From: an uncultured Chloroflexota bacterium
Lineage (GTDB): Bacteria > Chloroflexota > Dehalococcoidia > Lucifugimonadales > CAJWER01
Direction: 5' to 3'
NCBI GenBank assembly: GCA_913030785.1
Contig: CAJWER010000174.1
Location: 1-6,364, forward strand
DNA length: 6,364 nt
Below, piece after piece: positions 1-5,922 of the stretch (position 1 is its first letter; the number at the start of each line of letters is the position of its first letter). Below the pieces are notes generated by a model. That model was given only the letters and a program-made list of their open reading frames with translations. It was not told where the DNA came from and did no database searches. The position numbers and the translations under genes were made by a program.

Positions 1-482
1 GACAGTTTTGCCCACATAACCATGAGCAGGCCCACGAGCCCGCAGCCCACGACGGCAACGGTCTCACCGTGGACGATAGCCGCCCTGCGAGACCAGTTGA
101 TGCACGAGCGTCCCCATATCCCAAATGGGGCGGTATCCCAGTCAACGCTGTCCGGGACCCGCATCGCCGGACGTTCGCCAAACAGTCCCCCGCTCGCGAC
201 TACGTACTGCTGGTGATGGCGCATCGTCACGACCCGGTCACCCGGCTTAAGCTCCTCTACCCTTGAGCCCGCCTCCTCGACCACGCCGGCCATGGCGTAG
301 CCCAGGTCGGGGTTGGGCCATGGCCCGGGGTAGGCTTCGGAGCGCCGGACCCGCTTCAGCTCGGACCCGGGGCTCAGCAGCGAGCGCACACCGCGGACCA
401 GGATCTCGTCTTCGCCCATCTCCGGCATCTCTACATCGACCACCTCCACCTGGTCCGGAGCAGTGGCCATTAGCTTCTTCAT
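1..482 (-). CDS. Medium-chain dehydrogenase/reductase, alcohol-dehydrogenase-like (3' part missing)
   Basis: The first 160 codons of a minus-strand gene that runs off the left edge. Seen: ATG at 482-480 behind a good ribosome site (GGAGGA, 8 bases upstream). The N-terminal GroES-like domain shows GYAMAGVV at residues 61-68 and PGDRVV at 80-85. The nucleotide-binding Rossmann fold opens with VVGCGLVG, giving G146-x-G148-x-x-G151. This is the layout of the MDR superfamily, which oxidises or reduces alcohols, polyols and sugars with NAD(P). The site that normally carries the catalytic-zinc cysteine (GxCGxD type) reads SLLSPGSE at residues 34-41, and no four-cysteine structural zinc lobe appears in the visible part, so it is probably a zinc-independent member. 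The substrate cannot be read from the sequence. It is divergent from the sialidase, so a role in sugar metabolism is possible but unproven. Confidence 0.85.
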   Translation of the reverse strand, partial: MKKLMATAPDQVEVVDVEMPEMGEDEILVRGVRSLLSPGSELKRVRRSEAYPGPWPNPDLGYAMAGVVEEAGSRVEELKPGDRVVTMRHHQQYVVASGGLFGERPAMRVPDSVDWDTAPFGIWGRSCINWSRRAAIVHGETVAVVGCGLVGLLMVMWAKL

Positions 483-563
483 GTAGACAGTCCTCCGGAG
501 TCGGGATGCGGGCCGAGCCGAAGTGTATCACGACGAGGAGTCAACACGCTCCCGGACGACCTG

Positions 564-592
564 TTGCAATGCCCGGCGCAGTCGGCTTAAAT
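564..592 (+). promoter_or_regulatory. Candidate sigma-70-type promoter for the sialidase
   Basis: TTGCAA (564-569) and TTAAAT (587-592) are separated by 17 bases. Each matches the -35 and -10 consensus at four of six positions. This would start transcription near position 600, about 45 bases before the sialidase start codon. It lies in the gap between two divergent genes, where a promoter is expected. The match is modest and could be chance. Confidence 0.3.
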
Positions 593-633
593 GGCACGCA
601 CTTGGACCTGATAGGTTGGCGAGATCCACCCAT

Positions 634-638
634 GGAGG
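634..638 (+). promoter_or_regulatory. Ribosome binding site fixing the sialidase start
   Basis: GGAGG lies 7 bases upstream of the ATG at 646. The reading frame is open further upstream to an ATG at 523, but that start has no comparable site, and the residues it would add are Arg/His-rich and unlike a sialidase N-terminus. The start at 646 is therefore preferred. Confidence 0.7.
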
Positions 639-645
639 CAGCGAA

Positions 646-1695
646 ATGACATCTCAGCAGGCGGTTCCGTGGCTCAGAGAGACAGAGGTGTTCACGTCAG
701 GAGCGGAAGGCTACCACACATTCAGGATACCGTCGCTAGCGATCACCCCGGACGGGACGATCCTGGCGTTCTGCGAGGGTCGGAGGCACGGTCAGCACGA
801 CTACGACGCGCTTTACCTGGTGCTCAAGCGCAGCACCGACAACGGGGTGACATGGGGCCCACTGCAGCTGCTATACGGCAACGGCGAGAACACCTTCCAC
901 AATCCGACGGTCGTCGTCGACCGGGATACCGGCAGAGTATTCTTGACATTCAACAGGGACGCCTTCCGATGCTACGTCATGCACAGCGATGACAACGGTG
1001 CGACCTGGTCGGAGGCGGTGGACATCACAGACAGCATCATGCCTTCTAACTGGACGCACTACGTCATGGCTCCCGGCAAGGGAATCCAGATGAAGTCAGG
1101 CCGTCTTGCCATACCCGCCGGGCACCACGATAGTCACCGCATGGACTCGATATTCTCTCACTCGCACATGTTCTACAGCGACGACCACGGCGCCAGTTGG
1201 CAGGTAGGGGGCGCCTTGCCGGGCGGCTCGAACGAGTGCGAGATGGTCGAGACCGCCGACGGCTCACTCTACATGGCCGTGCGAGCGGCCAACAGACAGT
1301 TGCAAAAGCGCCTCTGCGCTTGGAGTAAGGACGGCGGGGAGACCTGGTCCGACTTGATCGAGCTGGACGAACTGACGGACGCGGTGTGCCAGGCCAGCAT
1401 CGTGCGTTATACCGACGCCGAGACCCACGACAAGAATCGCATCATCTTTGGCAACCTGGATAGCACCACGCGAGACCATTTTACGCTGCGGGTGAGCTAC
1501 GACGAGTGCCAGACCTGGGCGACGAAGAAGGTGCTGTACACCGGCCCATCAGCCTACTCGGACATGGCGATTGCACCGGACATGACGATATGCTGCCTGT
1601 ACGAAAGGGGCTCTGATGGGCCATACGAGAGCTTGCGCCTTGCGCAGTTCAACCTGGCGTGGCTGACGGACGGGGCCGACCAGATAGAAGGGTGA
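646..1695 (+). CDS. Sialidase (exo-alpha-sialidase, GH33-type six-bladed propeller)
   Basis: A 349-residue enzyme predicted to remove terminal sialic acid from glycans, or a related sugar acid. Seen: the FRIP motif at residues 26-29, and four good Asp-boxes (SxDxGxxW) at 63-70, 114-121, 178-185 and 227-234, with a degenerate one at 284-291. The active-site set appears complete: arginine triad R27, R213, R282; EGRR at 44-47; acid/base candidate D52; nucleophile candidate Y304 with E197 or E199; and E320. The spacings R27-R46-D52 match those I recall for the Salmonella enzyme (R37-R56-D62). There is no signal peptide, membrane segment or lectin domain, so the protein looks cytoplasmic and minimal. 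It is divergent from the dehydrogenase and converges on the ABC ATPase genes. Family assignment is firm. The exact substrate (Neu5Ac, Kdn or another nonulosonate) is open. Confidence 0.92.
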   Translation: MTSQQAVPWLRETEVFTSGAEGYHTFRIPSLAITPDGTILAFCEGRRHGQHDYDALYLVLKRSTDNGVTWGPLQLLYGNGENTFHNPTVVVDRDTGRVFLTFNRDAFRCYVMHSDDNGATWSEAVDITDSIMPSNWTHYVMAPGKGIQMKSGRLAIPAGHHDSHRMDSIFSHSHMFYSDDHGASWQVGGALPGGSNECEMVETADGSLYMAVRAANRQLQKRLCAWSKDGGETWSDLIELDELTDAVCQASIVRYTDAETHDKNRIIFGNLDSTTRDHFTLRVSYDECQTWATKKVLYTGPSAYSDMAIAPDMTICCLYERGSDGPYESLRLAQFNLAWLTDGADQIEG

Positions 1696-1728
1696 CACGC
1701 TATTAAGAGCGCGTCGGCCCTACCCCAT

Positions 1729-1740
1729 TGGGCATGCCCA
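1729..1740. repeat. 12-base perfect palindrome between convergent genes
   Basis: TGGGCATGCCCA sits in the 56-base gap between the stop codons of the sialidase and the DppF-like gene. An overlapping second inverted repeat, CCCATTGGG, lies at 1724-1732. The position would suit a bidirectional transcription stop. However, the main palindrome has no loop and no T-run on either side, so a terminator role is not shown. Confidence 0.3.
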
Positions 1741-1751
1741 GCCCCGCCCAA

Positions 1752-2768
1752 CTAAGCGCGCGCAGCGCCGTAGCCGTCGGAGCGGATGCAGGCCACCCAG
1801 TGGTCGGGGGATACCTCGCGTAGCTCTGGCATACCGGCCTGGCAGTCCTCGATGGCTACCGGACAACGTGTGTGGAACACGCAGCCGGCAGGCGGGTTCA
1901 TCGGGCTCGGCACGTCGCCGGTCAGCACGATTCGCTCACGCTTGGCTTCCAGGACTGGGTCCGGGATTGGCACTGCGGACAGAAGCGCCTGTGTGTACGG
2001 GTGCAGCGGGTTTTTGTGAAGCTCTTCCTTGTTCGCAATCTCGACGATGTGGCCCAGGTACATCACCGCGATTCGGTCGCTGATGTGACGCACAACCGAC
2101 AGGTCGTGGGCAATGAACAGGTACGTGAGACCAAACTGGTCTTGTAGCTCTTCGAGAAGGTTGATGACCTGTGCCTGGATGGAGACGTCGAGCGCGGAGA
2201 CTGGCTCGTCGCACACGATGAAGCTGGGATTGACGGCCAGTGCGCGTGCGATGCCGATTCTCTGCCGCTGACCACCGCTGAATTCGTGGGGGTAGCGGTC
2301 TGCCATGTAGGGGTTGAGCCCCACTACGTTCAGCAGCTCGGCAACACGGTCGTTGTACTCTGCCTTGCTGGTCGTGAGTTTGTGGACTGTCAGCGGCTCG
2401 CCGATGATGTCCCGGCAGGTCATGCGAGGGTTGAGCGATCCGTACGGGTCCTGGAAGATGACCTGCATCTTGCGACGGAACGGTATCATGTCACGGCTGC
2501 TCAGTCCGTTGAGCCGAGACCCTTCGAACATAACGTCGCCCGAGGTCGGTGTGTAGAGCTGCAAGATGCAGCGACCAGCGGTCGTCTTGCCGCAACCGCT
2601 CTCTCCGACTAGGCCCAGTGTCTCGCCTCTTTTGATGCTGAAGCTGACTCCGTCAACCGCTTTGATGTCTGCGATTTTGTGCTGAAAAATGACTCCCGAG
2701 GTTACCGGGAAGTGCATCTTGAGGTCTTTTACCTCTAGTAGGGTCTCGTTGCCGTTGCTTTGCACCAA
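1752..2768 (-). CDS. ABC transporter ATP-binding protein, DppF/OppF type
   Basis: Second ATPase of a peptide/nickel-type (Dpp/Opp) importer. It pairs with the gene upstream of it to power two permeases at the inner face of the membrane. Seen, numbering the 338-residue form: Walker A GESGCGKT at 55-62, Q-loop Q106, signature FSGGQRQR at 163-170, Walker B FIVCDEP at 183-189 with catalytic E188, and switch H221. The C-terminal oligopeptide-family extension begins near HPYTQALL (256-263). Four cysteines (C296, C302, C309, C327) form the pattern known to hold an iron-sulfur cluster in some Dpp/Opp ATPases. The first codon could be TTG (2768) or the adjoining GTG (2765); both follow AAGGAG. The gene starts 10 bases after the DppD-like stop, so the two are co-transcribed and probably translationally coupled. 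The solute is unknown: this family also moves oligosaccharides, nickel and, in one described case, sialic acid. Confidence 0.93.
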   Translation of the reverse strand: MVQSNGNETLLEVKDLKMHFPVTSGVIFQHKIADIKAVDGVSFSIKRGETLGLVGESGCGKTTAGRCILQLYTPTSGDVMFEGSRLNGLSSRDMIPFRRKMQVIFQDPYGSLNPRMTCRDIIGEPLTVHKLTTSKAEYNDRVAELLNVVGLNPYMADRYPHEFSGGQRQRIGIARALAVNPSFIVCDEPVSALDVSIQAQVINLLEELQDQFGLTYLFIAHDLSVVRHISDRIAVMYLGHIVEIANKEELHKNPLHPYTQALLSAVPIPDPVLEAKRERIVLTGDVPSPMNPPAGCVFHTRCPVAIEDCQAGMPELREVSPDHWVACIRSDGYGAARA

Positions 2769-2774
2769 CTGATT

Positions 2775-2780
2775 CTCCTT
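2775..2780 (-). promoter_or_regulatory. Ribosome binding site overlapping the upstream stop codon
   Basis: AAGGAG on the minus strand overlaps the TAA stop (2781-2779) of the DppD-like gene. It is 6 bases from the TTG and 9 bases from the GTG candidate start of the DppF-like gene. The overlap suggests translational coupling, which would keep the two ATPases in balance. Confidence 0.6.
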
Positions 2781-3777
2781 AGCCGACCTTGACGCCTATC
2801 TCGGCGAGTTCTTCCGCCCTCCAACAGGCCGACAGGTGGCCGCCAGTGACCTCGCCCAATGGCGGAACCTCGGTGGTGCATTTCTCTATGGCGTATCTGC
2901 ACCTCGGGGCAAAGCTGCAGCTGTTGGGCATGTCTATCAGGTCCGGGGGAAGTCCTTCGATCGGCTCCAGCTTGGTGCCCATCTCTTCGTCGAGACGTGG
3001 CACTGAGTTCAGCAGTCCAAGTGTATACGGGTGCCTAGGATCTGCGTAGATCGGCCCTGCCGTTGATGTTTCTATGATCTTCCCAGCGTACATTACCGCA
3101 ACGCGCTGGGCATATCGGGCGACTACCCCAAGGTTGTGGGTGATGATGATCAGTGCTGTGCCGAGGTCTTTGCTCAACGACTGCATCAGTTCGAGTATCT
3201 GCGCCTGAATGGTTACGTCCAATGCCGTGGTCGGCTCGTCCGCTATGATCAGCCGTGGATTGCAGCTGATAGCCATCGCTATCATGATTCTCTGGCGCAT
3301 GCCACCGCTCATCTGGTGGGGGTAGTCCTTAAGCCGACGTCCCGGGTCCGGAATGCCGACCATCTCGATCAACTCGCCGGCCCGCGAACGGGCCTCCATT
3401 TTCGTCATTTTCAGGTGGAGCTCCAGCGTCTCGGTGAGCTGTCGCTCGATGGTCAGGACCGGGTTCAGGGAGGTCATCGGCTCCTGAAATATCATCCCGA
3501 TCCGGTTGCCCCGGACTGATCTCATCTCGGAGTCGCTCAACTTGAGCAGGTCGCGGCCTTCAAATATCACCTCGCCACGCTCGATCCTGCCCGGCGGGTC
3601 TGCAATTAGCCTCATGATCGAGAGCGCGCTTACGCTTTTGCCACAGCCGCTCTCCCCCACGATTCCAAGGGTCTCACCCTCCTGAACCTCGTAGCTGATA
3701 CCGTCGACGGCCTTGACTACACCATCATGCGTGTAGAAGTACGTCGCAAGGTCTTTTATCTCCAGCACGTTGTCCAT
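2779..3777 (-). CDS. ABC transporter ATP-binding protein, DppD/OppD type
   Basis: First ATPase of a peptide/nickel-type importer; 332 residues, normal for the family. Seen: Walker A GESGCGKS at 41-48, Q-loop Q98, signature MSGGMRQR at 156-163, Walker B LIIADEP at 176-182 with E181, and switch H214. The C-terminal family extension begins near HPYTLGLL (249-256). Four cysteines C287, C293, C300 and C318 have exactly the same spacing as in the partner gene. ATG at 3777 is the first start in a frame that begins with the usual LEIKDL strand. A purine-rich GGGGAAGAG lies upstream and is a moderate ribosome site. The gene opens a two-gene operon. Permease and binding-protein genes are expected beside it but are absent; the next item upstream is a RadC remnant 107 bases away. 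They may be elsewhere, or the operon may have been split by the neighbouring island. Confidence 0.93.
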   Translation of the reverse strand: MDNVLEIKDLATYFYTHDGVVKAVDGISYEVQEGETLGIVGESGCGKSVSALSIMRLIADPPGRIERGEVIFEGRDLLKLSDSEMRSVRGNRIGMIFQEPMTSLNPVLTIERQLTETLELHLKMTKMEARSRAGELIEMVGIPDPGRRLKDYPHQMSGGMRQRIMIAMAISCNPRLIIADEPTTALDVTIQAQILELMQSLSKDLGTALIIITHNLGVVARYAQRVAVMYAGKIIETSTAGPIYADPRHPYTLGLLNSVPRLDEEMGTKLEPIEGLPPDLIDMPNSCSFAPRCRYAIEKCTTEVPPLGEVTGGHLSACWRAEELAEIGVKVG

Positions 3778-3884
3778 GTTGTCTCTTCCCCTGATCTCTC
3801 GGTGGACCTGTACCGATACGTTACTCCCCTAGCTTGCCCGCGATCGGCCCATGGTATCACGGCATGCTGGCCAATAGGCTCCGG

Positions 3885-4217
3885 CTAGATATCCAGACTG
3901 GCGTTGGTGGTGGTGCCGAATCCTAGACCCTTGTCCCTCAGGCTCACGTGTCCTTGACCGCCTATGATGTGGTCGAGCACCTCGATATCCACCATCTCCG
4001 CGCCCGCAACAATCTTGCGCGTGACCATGATGTCCTCGGGGCTCGGCGAGGGGTCGCCCGAGGGGTTGTTATGAACGACGATAAGCGCCGGGCAGTTCTC
4101 TCGTATGGCTGGGCGCAGCGCCTCAGCCAGCCTGACGATGGACGAGTTGACGTTGCCAACGTACACACCATGGACACTGAGCACTTCGTTCTTGGTGGAG
4201 TCGTGATGTCGGCTATC
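3885..4217 (-). pseudogene. RadC-type JAB/JAMM domain remnant
   Basis: The open stretch from GTG at 4184 gives 99 residues matching the second half of RadC-family (UPF0758) proteins: VYVGNVNSS, ALRPAIRENCPALIVVHN, PSGDPSPSPEDI, then EVLDHIIGGQGHVSLRDKGL. RadC proteins usually exceed 200 residues and begin with a helix-hairpin-helix domain, which is absent. Weak homology (DSTKNEV for the usual LDTKNEV) continues upstream of the GTG until an in-frame TGA at 4220-4218. The metal-binding motif should read HNHPSG but reads HNNPSG, with the second zinc-ligand histidine replaced (AAC at 4067-4065, one base from CAC). No ribosome site precedes the GTG. The combination of lost N-terminus, lost ligand and no start signal points to a decayed gene. 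A short expressed, catalytically dead protein remains possible. RadC homologues often travel on mobile elements, which fits the debris next to it. Confidence 0.65.
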
Positions 4218-4234
4218 TCACTCTCGACAGACCC

Positions 4235-4372
4235 GTGGCCTTGCTCGGGCTAGCTAAATACGCTACTCCCGTGGGACTTCGCCATAATACGGCATGGTCT
4301 CGGGTCCAGCGTGGGGAGATTCCAGGAGTGAAGGTAGGCAGCAGGTGGTACGTGCCCCTGGGGAGCAGATGA
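4235..4372 (+). pseudogene. Excisionase-type helix-turn-helix remnant (frameshifted)
   Basis: A short plus-strand frame, open from 4181 with no ATG, ends in a stretch typical of excisionase/HTH_17 DNA-binding domains. A first helix-like segment LAKYATPVG is followed by LRHNTAWSRVQRG and the wing EIPGVKVGSRWYVPL. The pattern RGEIPGVKVGxRW is characteristic of that family, which directs element excision or acts as a small regulator. After ...VPL (codon 4358-4360) the frame closes at TGA 4370-4372. Skipping two bases of the GGGG run at 4360-4363 would instead continue as EQMK, the usual next segment. I infer an indel in the G-run and call it a remnant; a sequencing or assembly error there is the alternative. 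No ribosome site or good start is visible (a GTG at 4235 is the nearest). Confidence 0.45.
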
Positions 4373-4379
4373 AGAACGA

Positions 4380-4586
4380 TCACGACCTCCACGCACGTCC
4401 GGACTTGCTGGAGATCTCCCTAAGTTCCACTTCCGTTAGTCCGGTCAGTTCGCTCAGTGGTGACCAGGTTGTGCTTTTCAGGTAGTACTGGCGGTCCATC
4501 AATATGTGCTGAAGGACCGTGTGATTCATTCCAATATGCCTAGCTGCACCAGCGACAGACTTGAACCGTTCGTTGGGCCTGCGCCT
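4380..4586 (-). pseudogene. Helix-turn-helix-like fragment without a clear start
   Basis: A minus-strand frame ending at TGA 4382-4380 reads like a real protein over about 68 residues. ERFKSVAGAARHIGMNHTVL has the look of a helix-turn-helix, and LSELTGLTEVELREI follows. The only ATG (4529) lies inside the putative helix-turn-helix and would leave 49 residues; no ribosome site is seen. The frame stays open upstream to 4838, but that part overlaps the end of the lipoprotein gene in another frame and looks like noise. I do not recognise a specific family. It may be the 3' end of a regulator from the same decayed element, or a chance frame. It lies just downstream of repeat copy A, which could carry a promoter for it. 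Confidence 0.3.
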
Positions 4587-4620
4587 GGGAGCAGTATAGC
4601 CTATTGGATAGGGGGGGGGG
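4585..4620. repeat. 36-base imperfect direct repeat, copy A, ending in a G10 tract
   Basis: The element starts CTGGGAGCAGTATAGCCTAT and ends in ten G (4611-4620). It aligns without gaps to copy B at 5820-5855 with 28 of 36 identical bases. On the minus strand it contains TATACT (4598-4593), one base off the -10 consensus, but no recognisable -35 box at the right spacing. It stands just upstream of the minus-strand helix-turn-helix fragment, and copy B stands just upstream of the lipoprotein gene. A shared promoter-type or interspersed intergenic element is therefore likely. Confidence 0.55.
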
Positions 4621-4669
4621 ATTGAGATAGGACCTACCTGTTCCGATAGTAGCAGGGATATCCCCGCCA

Positions 4670-5809
4670 CTAGTCGACTATCACCGTGCCGGTCATTGAG
4701 GCGTGGAGATTGCACACGTAGGCGAAAGTGCCTGCTGAATTGAATGTGTGTGAGAATGACCCGCTGTCCTTGTACTCGCTGTCCCACGACTCCGAACTTG
4801 TACCGGTTGCTGTGTGCGTGCCTTGGGCAAAATTCCACGTAACAGTTCCACCAACCTTCACGGTAACCATCGTGGGTACAAAAGCATAATTCTTAACTGT
4901 AACGGATGCTGTGCTTGGGACTGATGTGGCAGTGGATGTGGGTGTCGCAGTCGGAGTTGGCGTTGGTGCAACCATCACCTCCACAATCGTTATGGTCTTG
5001 ATGACGTCACCCGGCTCAGGGGCAGTGGATGGGTCTCTTGGCGATATTCCATTGACGACGTCCATTCCTGATATCACACGTCCGAAAACCGTGTGACACG
5101 ACTTAACTGCGCAGTCCTTCGCTCTCCCGTCGACATAATGTCCGTCTAGGGAGGGGATTGGAATTAATGTGATGAAGAACTGGCTACCGTTAGTTCCTTT
5201 GCCGCCCCGCACACCTGCGTTTGCCATTGAAACGGAGCCTGGCGTATCGTGCCTGCGTAGCGGGCTCACCTCGTTGTCGAACTTGTAACCAGGTCCTCCT
5301 CTACCAGTCCCCTTGGGGTCCCCGCCCTGAGCCAAAATGCCTTCGACGACGCGGTGGAAGGTGGTGTCGTCGTAGTAGCCGTCCCTGGCGAGGAAGACGA
5401 AGTTGTTAACAGTTACGGGGGCTTCCTTAGGGTAAAGCTCAATGGTGAACTCGCCACCCTTATGCATCTGGAAGGTGGCGGTGTAGCTCCTGTCGGGATC
5501 GATCATCATCTCCGGCGGTGCGGCGTACTGTTTTGGTGAGGTATGAACTGGACCTATAGCGGTAGATGTAGGTGTTGCAGTAGGCGTAGGTGTGTGAGTT
5601 GGGGTCGGCGTGGACGGGACTGGTGTGGCCGTAGGCACTGCCTGAGCAGTAGCCTCGACCATAGCCTTAGCCATGGCTTGTGCCTTGACCTCGGTGTCAG
5701 GGGTGGGCGCGGGAGTGGAGTCCGGTGTACCGCCGCAAGCGGCGAGAGCCAGCGCAACCAGCACAAACCATAGTACCAGTATAGTCGTATGTCTTATGCC
5801 TGCGAGCAT
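4670..5809 (-). CDS. Lipoprotein: cyclophilin-type peptidyl-prolyl isomerase fused to a cupredoxin domain
   Basis: A 379-residue predicted surface lipoprotein. Seen: a signal peptide with lipobox ALAAC (lipidated C25), then a linker with an Ala-rich helix (43-58) and Thr/Pro runs (59-84). The cyclophilin domain (about 108-277) has FHRVV (151-155, catalytic R153), QGGD (161-164), SMANAG (194-199) and GSQFFIT (208-214). Its usual WLDG reads SLDG, and a loop before HTVFG carries C233 and C238. A second Thr/Pro linker (281-300) leads to a plastocyanin-like domain (301-379) with type-1 copper ligands H332, C366, H369 and M372 (C-x2-H-x2-M, as in amicyanin). Cyclophilins speed proline isomerisation in protein folding; the copper domain suggests electron transfer or copper binding outside the membrane. 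The start at 5809 has AGAGG seven bases upstream; ATG 5815 is an alternative. The upstream extension to 5944 runs into the insertion sequence and is rejected. Confidence 0.9.
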   Translation of the reverse strand: MLAGIRHTTILVLWFVLVALALAACGGTPDSTPAPTPDTEVKAQAMAKAMVEATAQAVPTATPVPSTPTPTHTPTPTATPTSTAIGPVHTSPKQYAAPPEMMIDPDRSYTATFQMHKGGEFTIELYPKEAPVTVNNFVFLARDGYYDDTTFHRVVEGILAQGGDPKGTGRGGPGYKFDNEVSPLRRHDTPGSVSMANAGVRGGKGTNGSQFFITLIPIPSLDGHYVDGRAKDCAVKSCHTVFGRVISGMDVVNGISPRDPSTAPEPGDVIKTITIVEVMVAPTPTPTATPTSTATSVPSTASVTVKNYAFVPTMVTVKVGGTVTWNFAQGTHTATGTSSESWDSEYKDSGSFSHTFNSAGTFAYVCNLHASMTGTVIVD

Positions 5810-5819
5810 AACCATGCCT

Positions 5820-5855
5820 CTGGGGGCAGTATAGTCTATGGGGCAAGGGGGAGGA
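5820..5855. repeat. 36-base imperfect direct repeat, copy B
   Basis: Second copy of the element at 4585-4620 (28 of 36 bases identical), in the same orientation and 1235 bases away. It contains minus-strand TATACT at 5833-5828, about 20 bases before the preferred start of the lipoprotein gene, so it may supply its promoter. Its G-run is broken by A residues, unlike the uninterrupted G10 in copy A. Its right edge lies two bases from the proposed left end of the insertion sequence. The core CAGTATAGTC recurs once more at 5777-5786, inside the signal-peptide codons. Confidence 0.55.
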
Positions 5856-5857
5856 GG

Positions 5858-5881
5858 TGACCTGCCCCCCCAAACTGGTCC
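5858..5881 (+). repeat. Proposed left terminal inverted repeat of the IS
   Basis: It starts TGACCTGCCCCCC and runs to ...CTGGTCC at 5881. It is chosen because IS3-family termini start with TG and this is the first such G/C-rich end upstream of orfA. A GGTCC (5877-5881) is mirrored by GGACC (5902-5906), which may fold or bind a regulator ahead of orfA. The partner repeat at the right end is outside the window, so this is not verified. Confidence 0.4.
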
Positions 5882-5922
5882 AAGTGTAATGTTAGTAACC
5901 TGGACCGGAGGAAGGGGGAGAA

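Noticed and set aside
247..531. Minus-strand open frame and overlapping plus-strand frames across the first 650 bases
   Set aside because: The minus-strand dehydrogenase frame (1-482) has clear MDR motifs and a ribosome site; the other frames are Arg/Pro-rich shadows in GC-rich DNA.
527..560. TTGACT on the minus strand at 544-539 as a -35 box for the dehydrogenase
   Set aside because: The nearest -10-like sequence (TACACT) is only 11 bases away, too short for a standard promoter.
4655..4664. GGGATATCCC palindrome just after the lipoprotein stop, considered as a terminator
   Set aside because: Ten bases with no loop and no T-run; too weak to call.
4530..4838. Long upstream extension of the minus-strand helix-turn-helix frame
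   Set aside because: It overlaps the cupredoxin codons of the lipoprotein gene in another frame and has no protein-like motifs; its similarity to the region upstream of the lipoprotein comes only from the 36-base repeat.
5560..5640. Short tandem-like repeats in the DNA of the linker
   Set aside because: They reflect repeated Thr and Pro codons in the protein linker, not a CRISPR or other DNA repeat array.
5543..5773. Cys/Arg-rich plus-strand frame opposite the lipoprotein
   Set aside because: It is the antisense reading of the Thr/Pro linker and signal-peptide codons.
5840..5868. GGGGCA...TGCCCC inverted repeat, considered as a terminator or operator
   Set aside because: It straddles the proposed IS boundary and is explained by chance pairing of two G/C-rich stretches.
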